DNA of 64,000 nt. Origin: Opitutaceae bacterium BACL24 MAG-120322-bin51. GTDB lineage: Bacteria; Verrucomicrobiota; Verrucomicrobiia; Opitutales; Coraliomargaritaceae. The stretch is taken from assembly GCA_905182435.1 (NCBI GenBank), contig CAJJBN010000004.1, positions 1 to 64,000 of the forward strand, written 5' to 3'. Below are positions 1 through 10,682 of this stretch, piece by piece (the stretch's first letter is position 1; each line of letters opens with the position of its first letter). Below the pieces are notes generated by a model, which worked only from the letters and a program-made list of their open reading frames with translations, was not told the DNA's origin and searched no databases. The position numbers were made by a program, and so were the translations under genes.

Positions 1-714
1 AAGCCACTGCTCGAAGCTTCTCGCAAGCGCATCGCAGCAGGCAAAGGCCCGCTGTTCCAATCACACATGTTCGACGGTTCTGTAGTAGAGCTCGACGAAA
101 ACCTTAAAATCTCCAAGGAGCTGCTCAAGGAATGTGCTGAGCTCAACATCATCCTCGAAGTCGAAGCAGGTTGCGTAGGCGGCGAAGAAGACGGCCACGA
201 CACATCCAATCTTCCAGCTGAAAAGCTCTACACCACCCCCGAAGACATGGTCGAAGTGTACGAAGCACTGCAGCCACTCGGCCGCTTCATTTTCGCAGCG
301 ACTTTCGGCAATGTGCACGGCGCTTACAAGCCAGGTTCTGTACAGCTCAAGCCAAAGATCCTTCGCGATGGCCAAAAGGCAGTGACTGATAAGCACGGCG
401 ACGCAGCATTCATGGAACTCGTTTTCCACGGTGGATCAGGTTCTGAGCTTAGCGACATCCGCGAAACACTCGGTTACGGTGTGGTAAAGATGAATATCGA
501 TACTGACACACAGTATGCGTTCACACGCCCCGTCGTGACACACATCTGTGCAAACATCGAAGGTGTGCTCAAGATCGACGGCGAAGTCGGCAACAAGAAG
601 ACATACGACCCACGCGGCTACCTGAAAAAGGGCGAAGCCAGTATGGCAGCTCGCTTGGTTCAAGCAACCGAAGATCTTTGCTCCAACGGCAAGACGATCT
701 TCGGCACTGTCTAA
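1..714 (+). CDS. fbaA: Class II fructose-bisphosphate aldolase, 3' part
   Basis: This zinc-dependent glycolytic enzyme cleaves fructose-1,6-bisphosphate into dihydroxyacetone phosphate and glyceraldehyde-3-phosphate in the cytosol. The frame is open from base 1, so the start and the N-terminal zinc-binding Asp-His motif lie outside the window. The visible 237 residues carry the family signatures in order: SHMFDGS, the Glu-rich EAGCVGGEEDG segment, the zinc His of GNVHG, the zinc His of FHGGSGS, and NIDTDTQ near the C-terminus, which binds the dihydroxyacetone phosphate end. Spacing and the YDPR...SMAARL tail match the FbaA (Escherichia coli) subgroup. A strong hairpin with a T-run follows at once, so the gene ends its transcript here. 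The family assignment is firm. Confidence 0.96.
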   Translation, partial: KPLLEASRKRIAAGKGPLFQSHMFDGSVVELDENLKISKELLKECAELNIILEVEAGCVGGEEDGHDTSNLPAEKLYTTPEDMVEVYEALQPLGRFIFAATFGNVHGAYKPGSVQLKPKILRDGQKAVTDKHGDAAFMELVFHGGSGSELSDIRETLGYGVVKMNIDTDTQYAFTRPVVTHICANIEGVLKIDGEVGNKKTYDPRGYLKKGEASMAARLVQATEDLCSNGKTIFGTV

Positions 715-740
715 GCAATCCGCTTAACATTTCATCAAAG

Positions 741-770
741 GCCAGACGCTCACGCGTCTGGCTTTTTTTT
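741..770 (+). terminator. Rho-independent terminator after fbaA
   Basis: A perfect 9-bp stem (741-749 with 754-762, four-base loop) is followed by eight T residues. It lies 27 bp after the aldolase stop codon. Confidence 0.93.
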
Positions 771-872
771 GGGCCCATAAGTAATAAAGCCGGACCCTTT
801 CGCGCCTGAAAAGTGCGCTCGCCAGACCGACAAGATCCATCCAGACGCACGTTAAGATAAACGTATATCCCC

Positions 873-913
873 CCAACAAAGATTGGCCGCTTATTGCCTC
901 CAACCTTTGTTGG
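873..913. repeat. Intergenic hairpin, 14-bp arms
   Basis: Arms 873-886 and 900-913 are reverse complements at 13 of 14 positions (CCAACAAAGATTGG against CCAACCTTTGTTGG), with a 13-base loop. It has no T-run, so it is not an obvious terminator. It lies in the 417-bp gap between fbaA and pntAA, which otherwise holds only the fbaA terminator and the dyad repeat at 996. It could be an mRNA structure or a repressor dyad. Confidence 0.6.
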
Positions 914-995
914 TGTACCTTAACTAGTGTGCATGCCATCTCACCACAGTTCCATGTAATACTATTTCTCATAAATATTAATAATTTAGCTGCGT

Positions 996-1021
996 ATGGA
1001 AATGACGGAGCATTTCCCTCC
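996..1021 (+). repeat. Dispersed dyad repeat, family A (variant copy)
   Basis: This 26-bp unit matches the copies at 22162-22229 and 37195-37219 except for two changes. Those changes turn the stem pair C-G into T-A (GGAAATG ... CATTTCC here, GGAAACG ... CGTTTCC elsewhere). The hairpin is therefore preserved by a compensatory substitution. Confidence 0.75.
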
Positions 1022-1136
1022 AATATTTACATACGCAAAATATACTGAAAGTAGCATTTAGCTTACCCGCAATCAATGAGCTAAGCTTAATTCAGGAGCC
1101 GATTATATAAAATTTACTCAACGATAAATCTAACAC

Positions 1137-2284
1137 ATGCACTCTACAAAACGCTTTTTCGCTCCCCTTGAAACCAACACCGCAGAGACACGCACCACCG
1201 TCGCACCAACGACAGTCACGAAGCTCTGCGCACTCGGCCTCGAAGTCCTCATTCAATCCGGTGCCGGCACACAGTCGAACTACAGCGACACGGAATACGA
1301 AAATGCCGGCGCCACAATCGTCCCCAATGCGGACACTGGCTACGCGCAAGCCGACATCGTCGCCCGCGTGAGCAAGCCATCTCCCGAAGATTTGGATAAG
1401 ATCAAGCCCGGCACGCTGCACATTAGTTTCCTCGATCCGTTCAACGAAAAAGAACTAATCGACGACCTTGCCAGGCGCGACATCTCCGCCATTAGCATGG
1501 AGATGATCCCCCGCAGCACACTGGCACAAAAGATGGACGCACTTTCCTCACAGGCAAGTCTGGCAGGCTATGCCGCAGTGACGATGGCAACGGGTCGTAT
1601 GACGAAAATATTGCCAATGATGATGACGCCGTCTGGCACCACGTTGAAGCCGGCCAATGTATTTGTTATCGGCGCCGGTGTAGCAGGCCTGCAGGCCATC
1701 GCCACAGCGAAACGTCTAGGCGCCAAGGTCACAGCCTTCGATACTCGCCCCAGTCGTCGAAGAGCAGGTTAAATCGCTCGGCGCAAAGTTTGTTAAAGTC
1801 GATCTCGGCGAAATGAGCGAGACCGACCAAGGCTACGCCAAAGAACTCACCCCCGAGCAACTCGACAAGCAACGCCAAGAAATGGCCAAAGCCTGCGCCC
1901 GGGCCGACGTCGTTATTACCACCGCAAAGCTGTTTGGCCGCAAGGCACCGCTAATTATAAACAATGAGGTACTCGATCAAATGCAACCAGGCAGCATCTT
2001 GATTGACCTCGCAGTCGAATCCGGTGGCAACGTCGAAGGCTCCAAAGTCGGCGAAGAAGTCGTCACCAACAACGGCGTGCGCATCATCGGCCCCGAGAAT
2101 CTCGAAGGCTACTATCCGAACAGACGCCACACTCATGCTGGCCTCCAACTTCTACAATCTCATCGAGCACTTCTGGGACGCCGAAGCGCAGGACTTCCAA
2201 TACAAAGACGCTGACGACGAAATCCTCAACGCCTGCCTCATCACCAAGGGCGGCGCAATCGTCCACGAACGCTTTAAGAGTTAA
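1137..2284 (+). CDS. pntAA: NAD(P) transhydrogenase alpha-1 subunit (two frameshifts)
   Basis: This is the soluble NAD(H)-binding subunit of the proton-translocating transhydrogenase, which passes hydride between NADH and NADP+. The product has the AlaDH/PNT N-terminal domain (about residues 1-140) and a Rossmann domain with VIGAGVAGLQAIATAKRLGA. It ends before any membrane segment, so this is the three-subunit arrangement known from Rhodospirillum rubrum. The frame is broken twice. Near 1751 an extra base follows the codons for FDTRP, where VVEEQVKSLGAKF continues in another frame. Near 2112 the frame changes again before TDATLMLASNFYNL. Removing one base at each site gives 381 residues, the normal length, so sequencing error is likelier than decay. 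The ATG at 1137 has no Shine-Dalgarno sequence. Confidence 0.9.
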
Positions 2285-2396
2285 TCGTTGATCGTTGTTG
2301 TTAGTTGAGCGTGGTTCGAACTCAGGCGCCCCAGCAAACAACAAGAAGCTGAAACTCAGACATACAACCAACCACTTCCACCCAGCAACCGTCACT

Positions 2397-2675
2397 ATGG
2401 AACTCATACTCTTACTCTTCATCTTCGTGCTCTCTGGCTTCCTCGGCTTTGAGCTCATCGCAAAAGTCCCGTCGCAACTGCATACGCCGTTGATGTCCGG
2501 CTCGAATGCGATCTCCGGGATCACCGTGGTCGGCGCAATTCTTGCCGTCAACACCAGCTCCGACAACCTTTCCGTCTGGCTCGGCTTCGCCGCTATCGTA
2601 CTCGCTACCGTTAACGTCGTCGGCGGCTACATGGTCACCGACCGCATGCTCGGCATGTTTAAGAAGAAAAAATAA
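2397..2675 (+). CDS. pntAB: NAD(P) transhydrogenase alpha-2 subunit
   Basis: This small membrane subunit contributes transmembrane helices to the proton channel of the transhydrogenase. The 92-residue product has three hydrophobic helices (about residues 1-20, 38-55 and 60-80) and the family motif of polar residues after helix 1, HTPLMSGSNAISG. It ends in a short basic tail, FKKKK. The start is set at the ATG at 2397, because the frame upstream encodes no plausible protein and the helix begins directly. It lies 112 bp after pntAA and 103 bp before pntB, so the three genes probably form one operon. The gap after it holds a small dyad (about 2680-2702). Confidence 0.92.
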   Translation: MELILLLFIFVLSGFLGFELIAKVPSQLHTPLMSGSNAISGITVVGAILAVNTSSDNLSVWLGFAAIVLATVNVVGGYMVTDRMLGMFKKKK

Positions 2676-2778
2676 AGGTGGACGGGCAGTCTGTCCGCCA
2701 CAGCCGAACAACGACGTGGGGCAAGAGTGCTCCAGACTCCTTTAACCACAGTTCAAGAAACTATAATTCCTTTTTCAC

Positions 2779-4192
2779 ATGGATACTCACATTCTCCTAG
2801 TCAATCTCTCCTACATCGCTGCGGCGATCCTGTTCGTCTTCGGCATCAAGATGCTCGGCCATGCCGACACTGCTCGCAAAGGCAATCGGATCTCTTCGAT
2901 CGGCATGGCACTAGCGATCATTGTCACCTTGCTCAGCCAAGGTCTCGATTATAAGCTCGTGCTCGGCGGTATCGCCGTCGGCTCAGTGATCGGGTTCATT
3001 GCCGCCAAGCGCGTGCAAATGACTGGTATGCCCGAACTGGTCGCCCTGTTTAATGGCTTCGGCGGCCTCGCTTCGCTTCTGGTTGGTTGGGCGGAGTATC
3101 AACGCGCTTCTCATACCAAACTAGCAGGAATCGACATTGCTCAGGTCGAGGCCTTTACCGCAGGCGTCATCGTGCTGGCGATTCTAATTGGCGGCATCAC
3201 CTTTACCGGCTCACTTTACGCGTGGGGCAAACTATCAGGCAAGCTGAGCGGACGCGCCCTCACCTTTGGTGGGCAAAAGGCATTTAATGCACTGCTCGCA
3301 CTCGGCATCATCGCCGCCGGCGCGATTTTCACACTGGCCCCGACCGCAGAGCTCGCTTACCCGACACTCGCCGTCGTCATCGTGCTCGCGCTGCTACTCG
3401 GCATCTTCGCCGTCATGCCAATCGGCGGCGGCGACATGCCCGTCGTCATTTCATTACTCAACTCCTGCTCCGGGCTCGCCGCCTGTGCGGCGGGCTTCGT
3501 GATCGCCAACAACGTGCTGATCGTCGCAGGCTGCCTCGTCGGTGCCTCTGGCCTGATCCTAACTATTATCATGTGTAAAGCAATGAACCGCACTTTAGTG
3601 AACGTGCTCTTCTCTAGCTTCGGCGCTACCACACCAGCCACTGGCAATGCCAGCACTGGCGAGATGAAACCACTATCGGTTGAAGATGCATACTACATTC
3701 TCGAAGCCGCTAGAAATGTCATCGTCATCCCCGGCTACGGCATGGCTGTCGCACAAGCGCAGCACGCCGTCAAAGAGCTCGGCGAAGTACTCGAAGCCAA
3801 CGACTGTGAAGTACGCTTTGCAATTCACCCAGTCGCAGGGCCGTATGCCAGGCCACATGAATGTGCTACTCGCCGAAGCCGACGTACCGTATGAGCAACT
3901 AGTGGAAATGGACGATGTAAATCCAACCATTGAAATGGTCGATGTCGCCATTGTAATCGGAGCCAACGACGTGGTCAATCCGGCCGCAGCCGACGATCCT
4001 GCTAGCCCAATTTACGGCATGCCGATTATTAACGCCCACAAAGCAAAGACCACCTTCTGCCTCAAGCGCGGTAAGGGGGCCGGCTTCTCTGGTTTGGAGA
4101 ACGCACTCTTCACCGCACCGAACAGCCGCATGATTTACGGCGACGCCAAGGCAACAGTCTCTGGTTTAGTCGCACAGTTCAAAGACAGCTAG
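2779..4192 (+). CDS. pntB: NAD(P) transhydrogenase beta subunit (one frameshift)
   Basis: This integral membrane and NADP(H)-binding subunit completes the transhydrogenase. The first 300 residues form several membrane helices, including the loop GMPELVALFNGFGGLAS that is typical of PntB. The C-terminal NADP domain shows VIPGYGMAVAQAQHAVKEL, then GRMPGHMNVLLAEA, then VVIGANDVVNPAA and CLKRGKGAGFSGLEN. The frame changes near 3840, where one extra C separates HPVAG from RMPGHMN. With that base removed the protein has 470 residues, close to the usual 460-465. It is the last gene of the operon and is followed by GC-rich repeats. Confidence 0.93.
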
Positions 4193-4369
4193 CCGTGCGC
4201 CGCGCTGCGCGCGGAGTGACGCCTTCGGCGTAGTGATAGTGAGAGTCTTTAGTGAGGATGGATGAAAATAGAAGCCGCTTCTACTGCAATTCACATGAAC
4301 GGTTCTACCGTCGGCTCATACGATGCAGTGCGCACCGATACGGTGCTGCTCTACCCTAAATCAAAGAGT

Positions 4370-4463
4370 CACTCGCCACCCTCACAAGCCAAAGGCATCA
4401 CTCGCCCGAAGGTCGCCACTCGCCACCCTCACAAGCCGAAGGCGTCACTCGACCGAAGGTCGT
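4370..4463. repeat. Two imperfect 47-bp direct repeats in a gene-free gap
   Basis: Units 4370-4416 and 4417-4463 both begin CACTCGCCACCCTCACAAGC and both end with the segment CGAAGGTCG. A third partial CGAAGGTCGTCACTC follows. The gap 4193-4493 between pntB and sufT (converging genes) holds no plausible gene. It also has GC-rich dyads near 4195-4230 that could act as a terminator. Confidence 0.6.
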
Positions 4464-4493
4464 CCGAAGGTCGTCACTCCGCCAACGGCGGTG

Positions 4494-5060
4494 CTACTCG
4501 AGTCCGAGCTTCTGACGTCCGGCGTCAGAAATCATATGTGGCGTCCAAGGCGGATCCCATACGACATCCACTTGCGCGCCAGACACATCTTTGAGTGCTT
4601 CGATGCGGGTCTTCGCATCATCTGCAATCACTGGCCCCATCCCACAACCTTGTGCAGTCAGCGTCATCTTCACACTGATCGCATACTTGCCGTCGGCATC
4701 CGCCGCTGCGACCTGCATATCATAGATGAGTCCGAGATCGACGATGTTGACCGGAATCTCCGGATCAAAACAGCTCTTCATCGCCTCCCAGACTTGCTCG
4801 TCGCTAAAAGGCGCATCGCTCTGCTCGGCTTCGGCAGCCTCGGCGACGGCCTTAAGCTCCGCCTGCGCGGCCGTGCCTAGGGCATCCCAATCTTTACTCG
4901 AAAGACGAAACAGTCCGGAATCGGTGCGGATCGTCACCGTGCCTCCAAGCGCCTGCGAAATCACTGCACGCGTGCCAGCTGGCAGCACTTGCTCCTCCCC
5001 GGCGGGAATCACTGTGGCAGTCGTATCACGAACGAGCGTTAATTCTTCGTTAAAATTCAT
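4494..5060 (-). CDS. sufT: SufT-like Fe-S cluster assembly protein (DUF59/MIP18)
   Basis: SufT proteins help to mature iron-sulfur proteins, especially under high Fe-S demand. The 188-residue product has an N-terminal SufT-specific part with IPAGEEQVLPAGTRAVI, and a C-terminal DUF59 domain from about residue 95 with DPEIPVNIVDLGLIYDM and TLTAQGCGMGPVIADD. The Cys of the latter is the conserved DUF59 cysteine. The ending VVWDPPWTPHMISDAGRQKLGL is close to the family consensus. I chose the ATG at 5060 (MNFNEELTLVRD) over one 45 bp upstream, because family members begin here. No other suf gene is nearby; an A-type carrier lies at 15.1 kb. Confidence 0.9.
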   Translation of the reverse strand: MNFNEELTLVRDTTATVIPAGEEQVLPAGTRAVISQALGGTVTIRTDSGLFRLSSKDWDALGTAAQAELKAVAEAAEAEQSDAPFSDEQVWEAMKSCFDPEIPVNIVDLGLIYDMQVAAADADGKYAISVKMTLTAQGCGMGPVIADDAKTRIEALKDVSGAQVDVVWDPPWTPHMISDAGRQKLGLE

Positions 5061-5240
5061 ACACACTACAAGAGACAGATTCAGGGCCATGTCAATAAAC
5101 GTCACTGCAAGAACGCATACAGCATTTTTGTTTGCCCCACTTCTACACTAAAAAACTTGGCAATCCACCAATGAGCCCCACCATCAAACATCTCTTATAT
5201 CACCCTCCCTAAGGTTACAATTCATACTGATCTTCTTCTC

Positions 5241-6535
5241 ATGTCTCAATCGTTTGCTCTGGCATTTCGCCAATTCACTTTTCTATTACTCTGCGCACTG
5301 CCACTATCAAGTCAGGCAGCCTCCACAAAAGAAGCACCGCTCGATCTCAGCATCATCGCGCAAAGCGATGCACTGCGTCCCTATATGACGCAGCAACAGC
5401 GAGTGGATTACATCGAAGCGGCGCAGCTCATTAAACAGGGGGAATCCAACATCCGCAGTGGTGAAAATCTGCACTCACAGAAGCCCTCCGCACTGAACCC
5501 CAACAAGGATTTAAAGCCTCTCCATGAGCGCGGAAAGCAATTGGTCGAAGAAGGACAAGCGAAAGTCCACTCAGCCCAGCAGCAAATGATCCAGCTATTG
5601 ACCACAGCGCAGGCTCGGCAGACAATCAATCAAGCGATCGCAGCGAAAAAATATAATTTTGAACTGATCGAGCAAACGTATCCTACCGCGCTCAAACAAG
5701 CCGCAATACAAACACTCGAAAACTGCCGTAATGCTGGCTATGCGAACATCTTCTACGATGGCCTACGCATTATTACCGCGGCGCAAAACAGCAAAGCCGA
5801 ACCGAAAGTACACAATGCCACCTACGACACCTTCATCCAAGCAGACGGCACACAATTCAGCGTCAAAGTGCCTCTCAGCCTGAGACATTAGTAAAAGACG
5901 AAACGACTGCAGACTATACTTTTCAATACGACAATGAATCAGTCTTTGAAGGTAAGAAAGTCGCCCTACTTGCAATCGAAGTGATCGCACCAGGCTCTGG
6001 ATCGGAAGCACTGCTATCAGTGCGCGCAATCGACTTGAATACCCAGCGGCTAATCAGCAGCGTTCTTTACTACATCGCAGATGCCAGTGAGGTGCTGTCA
6101 CCCGCAGTCACAGCAACTACCATTGGCGTAGAGTCCACCACCGAAGCGACAAATACATCGGCGCCGACTGCAGTCGTAACGACTCCACGCATGATTGCCG
6201 CGAGCGTTAGTATCAACGACCAGAATCAGTTGATCGAAAAGCTCTCAAGCCTGGCCACTCCCTACATTTTTGAAATAGTCACCACAGGTGATTCGGCAGC
6301 ACAATCCATACTAGTCGCAGACCTACTCAAAGACACACTGTTGAAGAATTCAGCACTCATAATCGTAGAAGGTGACTTCATTCAACGCAGCTACTTACCA
6401 GCCGAAGCCTTCCCGAGTGCCGCCACTGCCACATTGACGATCACATCAACTGTGGATAACTATACAATGATCGCCAAAGCTCATGAAAGCGAACGATCAT
6501 TGGAGATCGGCACAGTGACACTGCACCTTCCATAG
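5241..6535 (+). CDS. Secreted protein of unknown function (one frameshift)
   Basis: I do not recognise a family. The N-terminus is a classical signal peptide (FTFLLLCALPLSSQAAS, cleavage about residue 27), so the protein acts in the periplasm or outside. Residues 50-130 are Gln/Ala-rich and helical, with a possible coiled coil. The frame is lost near 5870, but the reading frame one base over continues directly with SQPETLVKDETTADYTFQYDN and stays open to 6535. One missing base therefore explains the break, and the restored product has about 431 residues. The second half is Thr/Ala/Ser-rich with beta-prone stretches. There is no clear operon partner. Confidence 0.7.
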
Positions 6536-6660
6536 TAAATGCGACACTGGCTTTATGAAACAAAGTATCGCGGTCTGCAATGGGGTAATTTGATCGTGTC
6601 ACACTCGGCTGAGCTAAATGTTCTTGAAGAGTCGAACGAAGTTCACATTAAGCTTTTTGT

Positions 6661-7860
6661 ATGCCTAAAGTAATTATTATCGGTGCCGGTGGAGTCGGAA
6701 ACGTGGTCGCACATAAATGCGCCCAGCTACCTGAAATTTTTGAAGAGATCGTGCTCGCCTCGCGCACCGTCTCAAAGTGCGACGCAATCGCCAAAGACAT
6801 TGAGGCCAAGCAAGGTCGCACGATCCGCACTGCTGCGATTGACGCCGACGATGTGGCCGCGACGACTGCATTCCTCAAGGAAGAGAAGCCGCAGCTCGTG
6901 ATCAACGTCGCGCTGCCCTATCAAGACCTGCCACTGATGGATGCCTGCCTCGCCGCTGGTGTCGATTACCTCGACACAGCTAACTACGAGCCACTCGACG
7001 AAGCGAAATTTGAATACAAATGGCAGTGGGACTATCAGGAACGCTTCAAAGACGCTGGCCTAACCGCGCTACTCGGCTCCGGATTCGATCCGGGTGTGAC
7101 CAATATGTTCTGCGCGTATGCGCAGAAGCATCTGTTCGATGAGATCGAGACGATTGATATACTCGATGCCAACGCGGGCGACCACGGCCACCACTTCGCG
7201 ACCAACTTCAACCCCGAGATCAACATCCGCGAGATCACAGCGAATGGTCGCTACTGGGAAGAAGGCGAATGGAAAGAAGTCGAACCAATGAGCGTGCATC
7301 AAGTTTACGACTTCCCTGTCGTCGGCGAACAAGACGCTTACCTGCTCTACCACGAAGAGCTCGAATCCCTATGCCTAAACATTAAAGGCCTCAAGCGTAT
7401 CCGCTTCTGGATGACCTTCTCGCAGAAGTATCTCACTCACCTGCGCGTGTTGGAAAATGTCGGCATGACCTCGATCGAACCGATCGAGGTGAATGGCGTG
7501 AAGATCGCACCGATCGAATTCCTCAGTAAAGTGCTGCCCGATCCAAGTAGTCTCGGGCCACGCACGAAGGGTAAAACCTGCATCGGTTGCGACATTGTCG
7601 GCACCAAGGACGGCCAAAAGAAGCGCATCTTCATCTACAATTCCTGCGACCACCAACAGTGCTACCATGAAGTGTCCAGCCAAGCGATCAGCTACACCAC
7701 CGGTGTGCCTGCGATGATTGGCGCCCAGATGATTCTGCGCGGGTTATGGAAACAACCCGGCGTCTGGAACATGGAGCAGAACGATCCGGATCCATTTATG
7801 GAAGAGCTTAATTTACGTGGCTTGCCATGGCAGGTGATTGATTTGCCGTTGGAAGGATAG
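6661..7860 (+). CDS. Carboxynorspermidine synthase (saccharopine dehydrogenase family)
   Basis: This enzyme makes carboxynorspermidine or carboxyspermidine from a diamine and aspartate semialdehyde, using NADPH, in the alternative polyamine route. The 399-residue product starts with a Rossmann fold, VIIIGAGGVGNVVAHKCAQ. It carries the features that separate this family from true saccharopine dehydrogenases: the DTANYEP segment, GSGFDPGVTNMFCAYA around residue 140, and the C-terminal run YNSCDHQQCYHEVSSQAISY. No carboxynorspermidine decarboxylase lies within the window. The length is typical. The ATG at 6661 has no Shine-Dalgarno sequence but is the only sensible start. Confidence 0.92.
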   Translation: MPKVIIIGAGGVGNVVAHKCAQLPEIFEEIVLASRTVSKCDAIAKDIEAKQGRTIRTAAIDADDVAATTAFLKEEKPQLVINVALPYQDLPLMDACLAAGVDYLDTANYEPLDEAKFEYKWQWDYQERFKDAGLTALLGSGFDPGVTNMFCAYAQKHLFDEIETIDILDANAGDHGHHFATNFNPEINIREITANGRYWEEGEWKEVEPMSVHQVYDFPVVGEQDAYLLYHEELESLCLNIKGLKRIRFWMTFSQKYLTHLRVLENVGMTSIEPIEVNGVKIAPIEFLSKVLPDPSSLGPRTKGKTCIGCDIVGTKDGQKKRIFIYNSCDHQQCYHEVSSQAISYTTGVPAMIGAQMILRGLWKQPGVWNMEQNDPDPFMEELNLRGLPWQVIDLPLEG

Positions 7861-7930
7861 ACTCGCTTCTACTCCTCGCGGGGAAGTGAGCCCAAACTTC
7901 GATCCGGGTGCACAACGGACGTGCCTCCAT

Positions 7931-8035
7931 CCTTAATCCTACTCATACTCTTCATCATAATCAGAGCGTTGAAGAAGAAGGCCATTCGACTCCGCCTAGA
8001 GGATTAAGAGTATGAAAATGATTACGATTATGGCG
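7931..8035. repeat. Imperfect inverted repeat, family C (TAATC-rich)
   Basis: The left arm (7931-7968) and right arm (7993-8035) are built from degenerate TAATC/TACTC/CATAATC words and are reverse complements of each other with mismatches. The same kind of element lies at 35637-35714. It occupies part of the 494-bp gene-free gap 7861-8354. Confidence 0.65.
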
Positions 8036-8101
8036 TAAAAAAAGGTTCATCGTCATTTACTGCGAAAATACTACTCTGTGCCTAATGTGCCGGCGATTCT
8101 G

Positions 8102-8236
8102 TTGGGGAGGGTCGACCTCCGTGTCGACCGCCAGCAGTTTAGACATCACAAGAAAATCCAAGATTCTCTGTCGGCTATTAGTCAGGTCAGCCTCTCCCGC
8201 ATCGGTCCCGGACGACACGGAGGTCGTCCCTCCCAA
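8102..8236. repeat. Inverted repeat, 27-bp arms
   Basis: The left arm 8102-8129 and right arm 8210-8236 both contain GAGGTCG/CGACCTC next to CCGTGTCG/CGACACGG and a run of G or C. They match in inverted orientation with only a few differences. About 80 bases separate them. The arrangement resembles the family A element at 22162-22229, with a different core. Confidence 0.7.
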
Positions 8237-8297
8237 GAGCCAGAGGCGAATCCACCGCCCATCTATACCTTTCCCGCTAATCGACGATGAACCACAA

Positions 8298-8334
8298 AAA
8301 AGGCCGAGTCACTTTGCAGCGACCTCGGCCTTTT
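8298..8334 (-). terminator. Rho-independent terminator after cysN (bidirectional form)
   Basis: An 11-bp perfect stem (8298-8308 with 8324-8334) is flanked by A-runs on the left and T-runs on the right. It lies 20 bp beyond the cysN stop codon. On the minus strand it ends in six T residues. Confidence 0.9.
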
Positions 8335-8354
8335 GTACTAAATTTCCCGGAAGG

Positions 8355-9636
8355 CTAAATGATCATGCCCGCCGCAACTGTGGCGTTAGTCAATTCATCA
8401 ATCAGCACGAAGCTGCCGGTGATGCGGTTGGACTTGTAGCTGTCAGCAATCAGCGGAGCTGATGTGCGGACTTTGATACGACCGATATCATTCAAGCTGA
8501 AGGTCAAATCGTCTTCGACCTTGTGCAGCGTGTTGATGTCTACCTTGTAGCAGATCTCAGTCACAATCGCTTTCACTTCCTTAGTCGTGTGACGGAGGAT
8601 GAATTTGCCACTGCCAGAAAGCTTCTTGTCGGAATCAAACCAGCAGATCATCGCATCAATATCTTGAGTCGGCTCGGGGCTGATTGTTCGCCTTCACGAG
8701 CATATCACCGCGAGACATATCGATCTCGTCTTCGAGAGTGATCGTCGCAGACATCGGCGCAAAGACTTCCGCTTGGGGGCCGTCCATCGATTCAATTGCT
8801 TTGATCTTCGAAGTGAAGCCTGAAGGTAGCACAGTCACATCGTCGCCTGGCTTAAAGACACCACCCGCCACACGACCAGCGAAACCGCGGAAGTCATGAT
8901 ACTTGTCGGAGTGTGGGCGAATGACCCACTGCACTGGGAAGCGTGCTTCGACGTGATTCTCATCAGCACCGATATAAACGGTTTCCAAATGGTAAAGCAG
9001 TGTCGGCCCTTGATACCACGGCATGTTCTCAGACTTATCGACGATGTTATCACCGATCAGCGCAGATGCCGGGATGAAAGTCACATCGACAATGTTATCG
9101 AGGCGAGAAGCGAAACTCTTGAAATCATCGACGATCTTATTGTAAACGCCTTCGTCCCAATCGACCAAGTCCATCTTGTTCACACACACAACAACGTGCT
9201 GAATACGAAGCAAGTTAGCGATGAATGAGTGACGGCAAGTCTGCTCGATCACACCCTTACGGGCATCGATCAATACGATCGCGAGATTCGCAGTGGACGC
9301 ACCCGTCACCATGTTACGGGTGTATTGAATGTGCCCTGGAGTATCGGCGATGATGAACTTACGCTTTGGCGTTGCGAAATAGCGGTATGCCACATCGATG
9401 GTGATGCCCTGCTCACGTTCGGCGCGTAGGCCGTCAGTCAACAAAGCGAGGTTCACATGCTCGTCGCCACGTGCCTTGGAGCTTGCTTCCATGGCCTCCA
9501 TTTGGTCTTCGAAAATCGCCTTACTATCGTAGAGTAGGCGTCCGATCAATGTGCTCTTACCGTCGTCAACTGAACCGGCAGTGGTAAACCGCAGTAGGTC
9601 CATATCGAGGTATCCTGAATTATTATCTTCGCTCAT
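8355..9636 (-). CDS. cysN: Sulfate adenylyltransferase subunit 1, GTPase (one frameshift)
   Basis: CysN is the GTPase partner of CysD. Together they make adenosine 5'-phosphosulfate from sulfate and ATP. The product shows G1 [11 protein letters not shown]3 DTPGH and G4 NKMD, then beta-barrel domains 2 and 3. The frame breaks near 8671, where a run of four C replaces an expected three. After ANNQP the next frame continues [18 protein letters not shown] to the true stop at 8355. Corrected length is 426 residues. It is the last gene of a minus-strand operon (cysC, cysD, cysN), 101 bp after cysD. There is no fused CysC domain; cysC is separate. Confidence 0.93.
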
Positions 9637-9737
9637 GTTATTTTAAAAGTTGTTCGGTGTTCTGTTTTTCAGTTTCCGGTTCTATCTAGTCTAAACTGAA
9701 AACTGATGAACTGGGTGACTGTATTTTTAAGCTCCGC

Positions 9738-10646
<909 letters not shown>

Positions 10647-10682
10647 CGTTCTATATTGGAATTTAGAAGAAAGGATTAGGAT

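Noticed and set aside
2300..2335. tRNA-like T-loop word GGTTCGAA near 2313
   Set aside because: No acceptor stem, D-arm or anticodon arm can be folded around it. It lies in the short pntAA-pntAB gap.
4370..4463. CRISPR-like array in the pntB-sufT gap
   Set aside because: The two 47-bp units are directly adjacent without spacers, and no cas gene is in the window.
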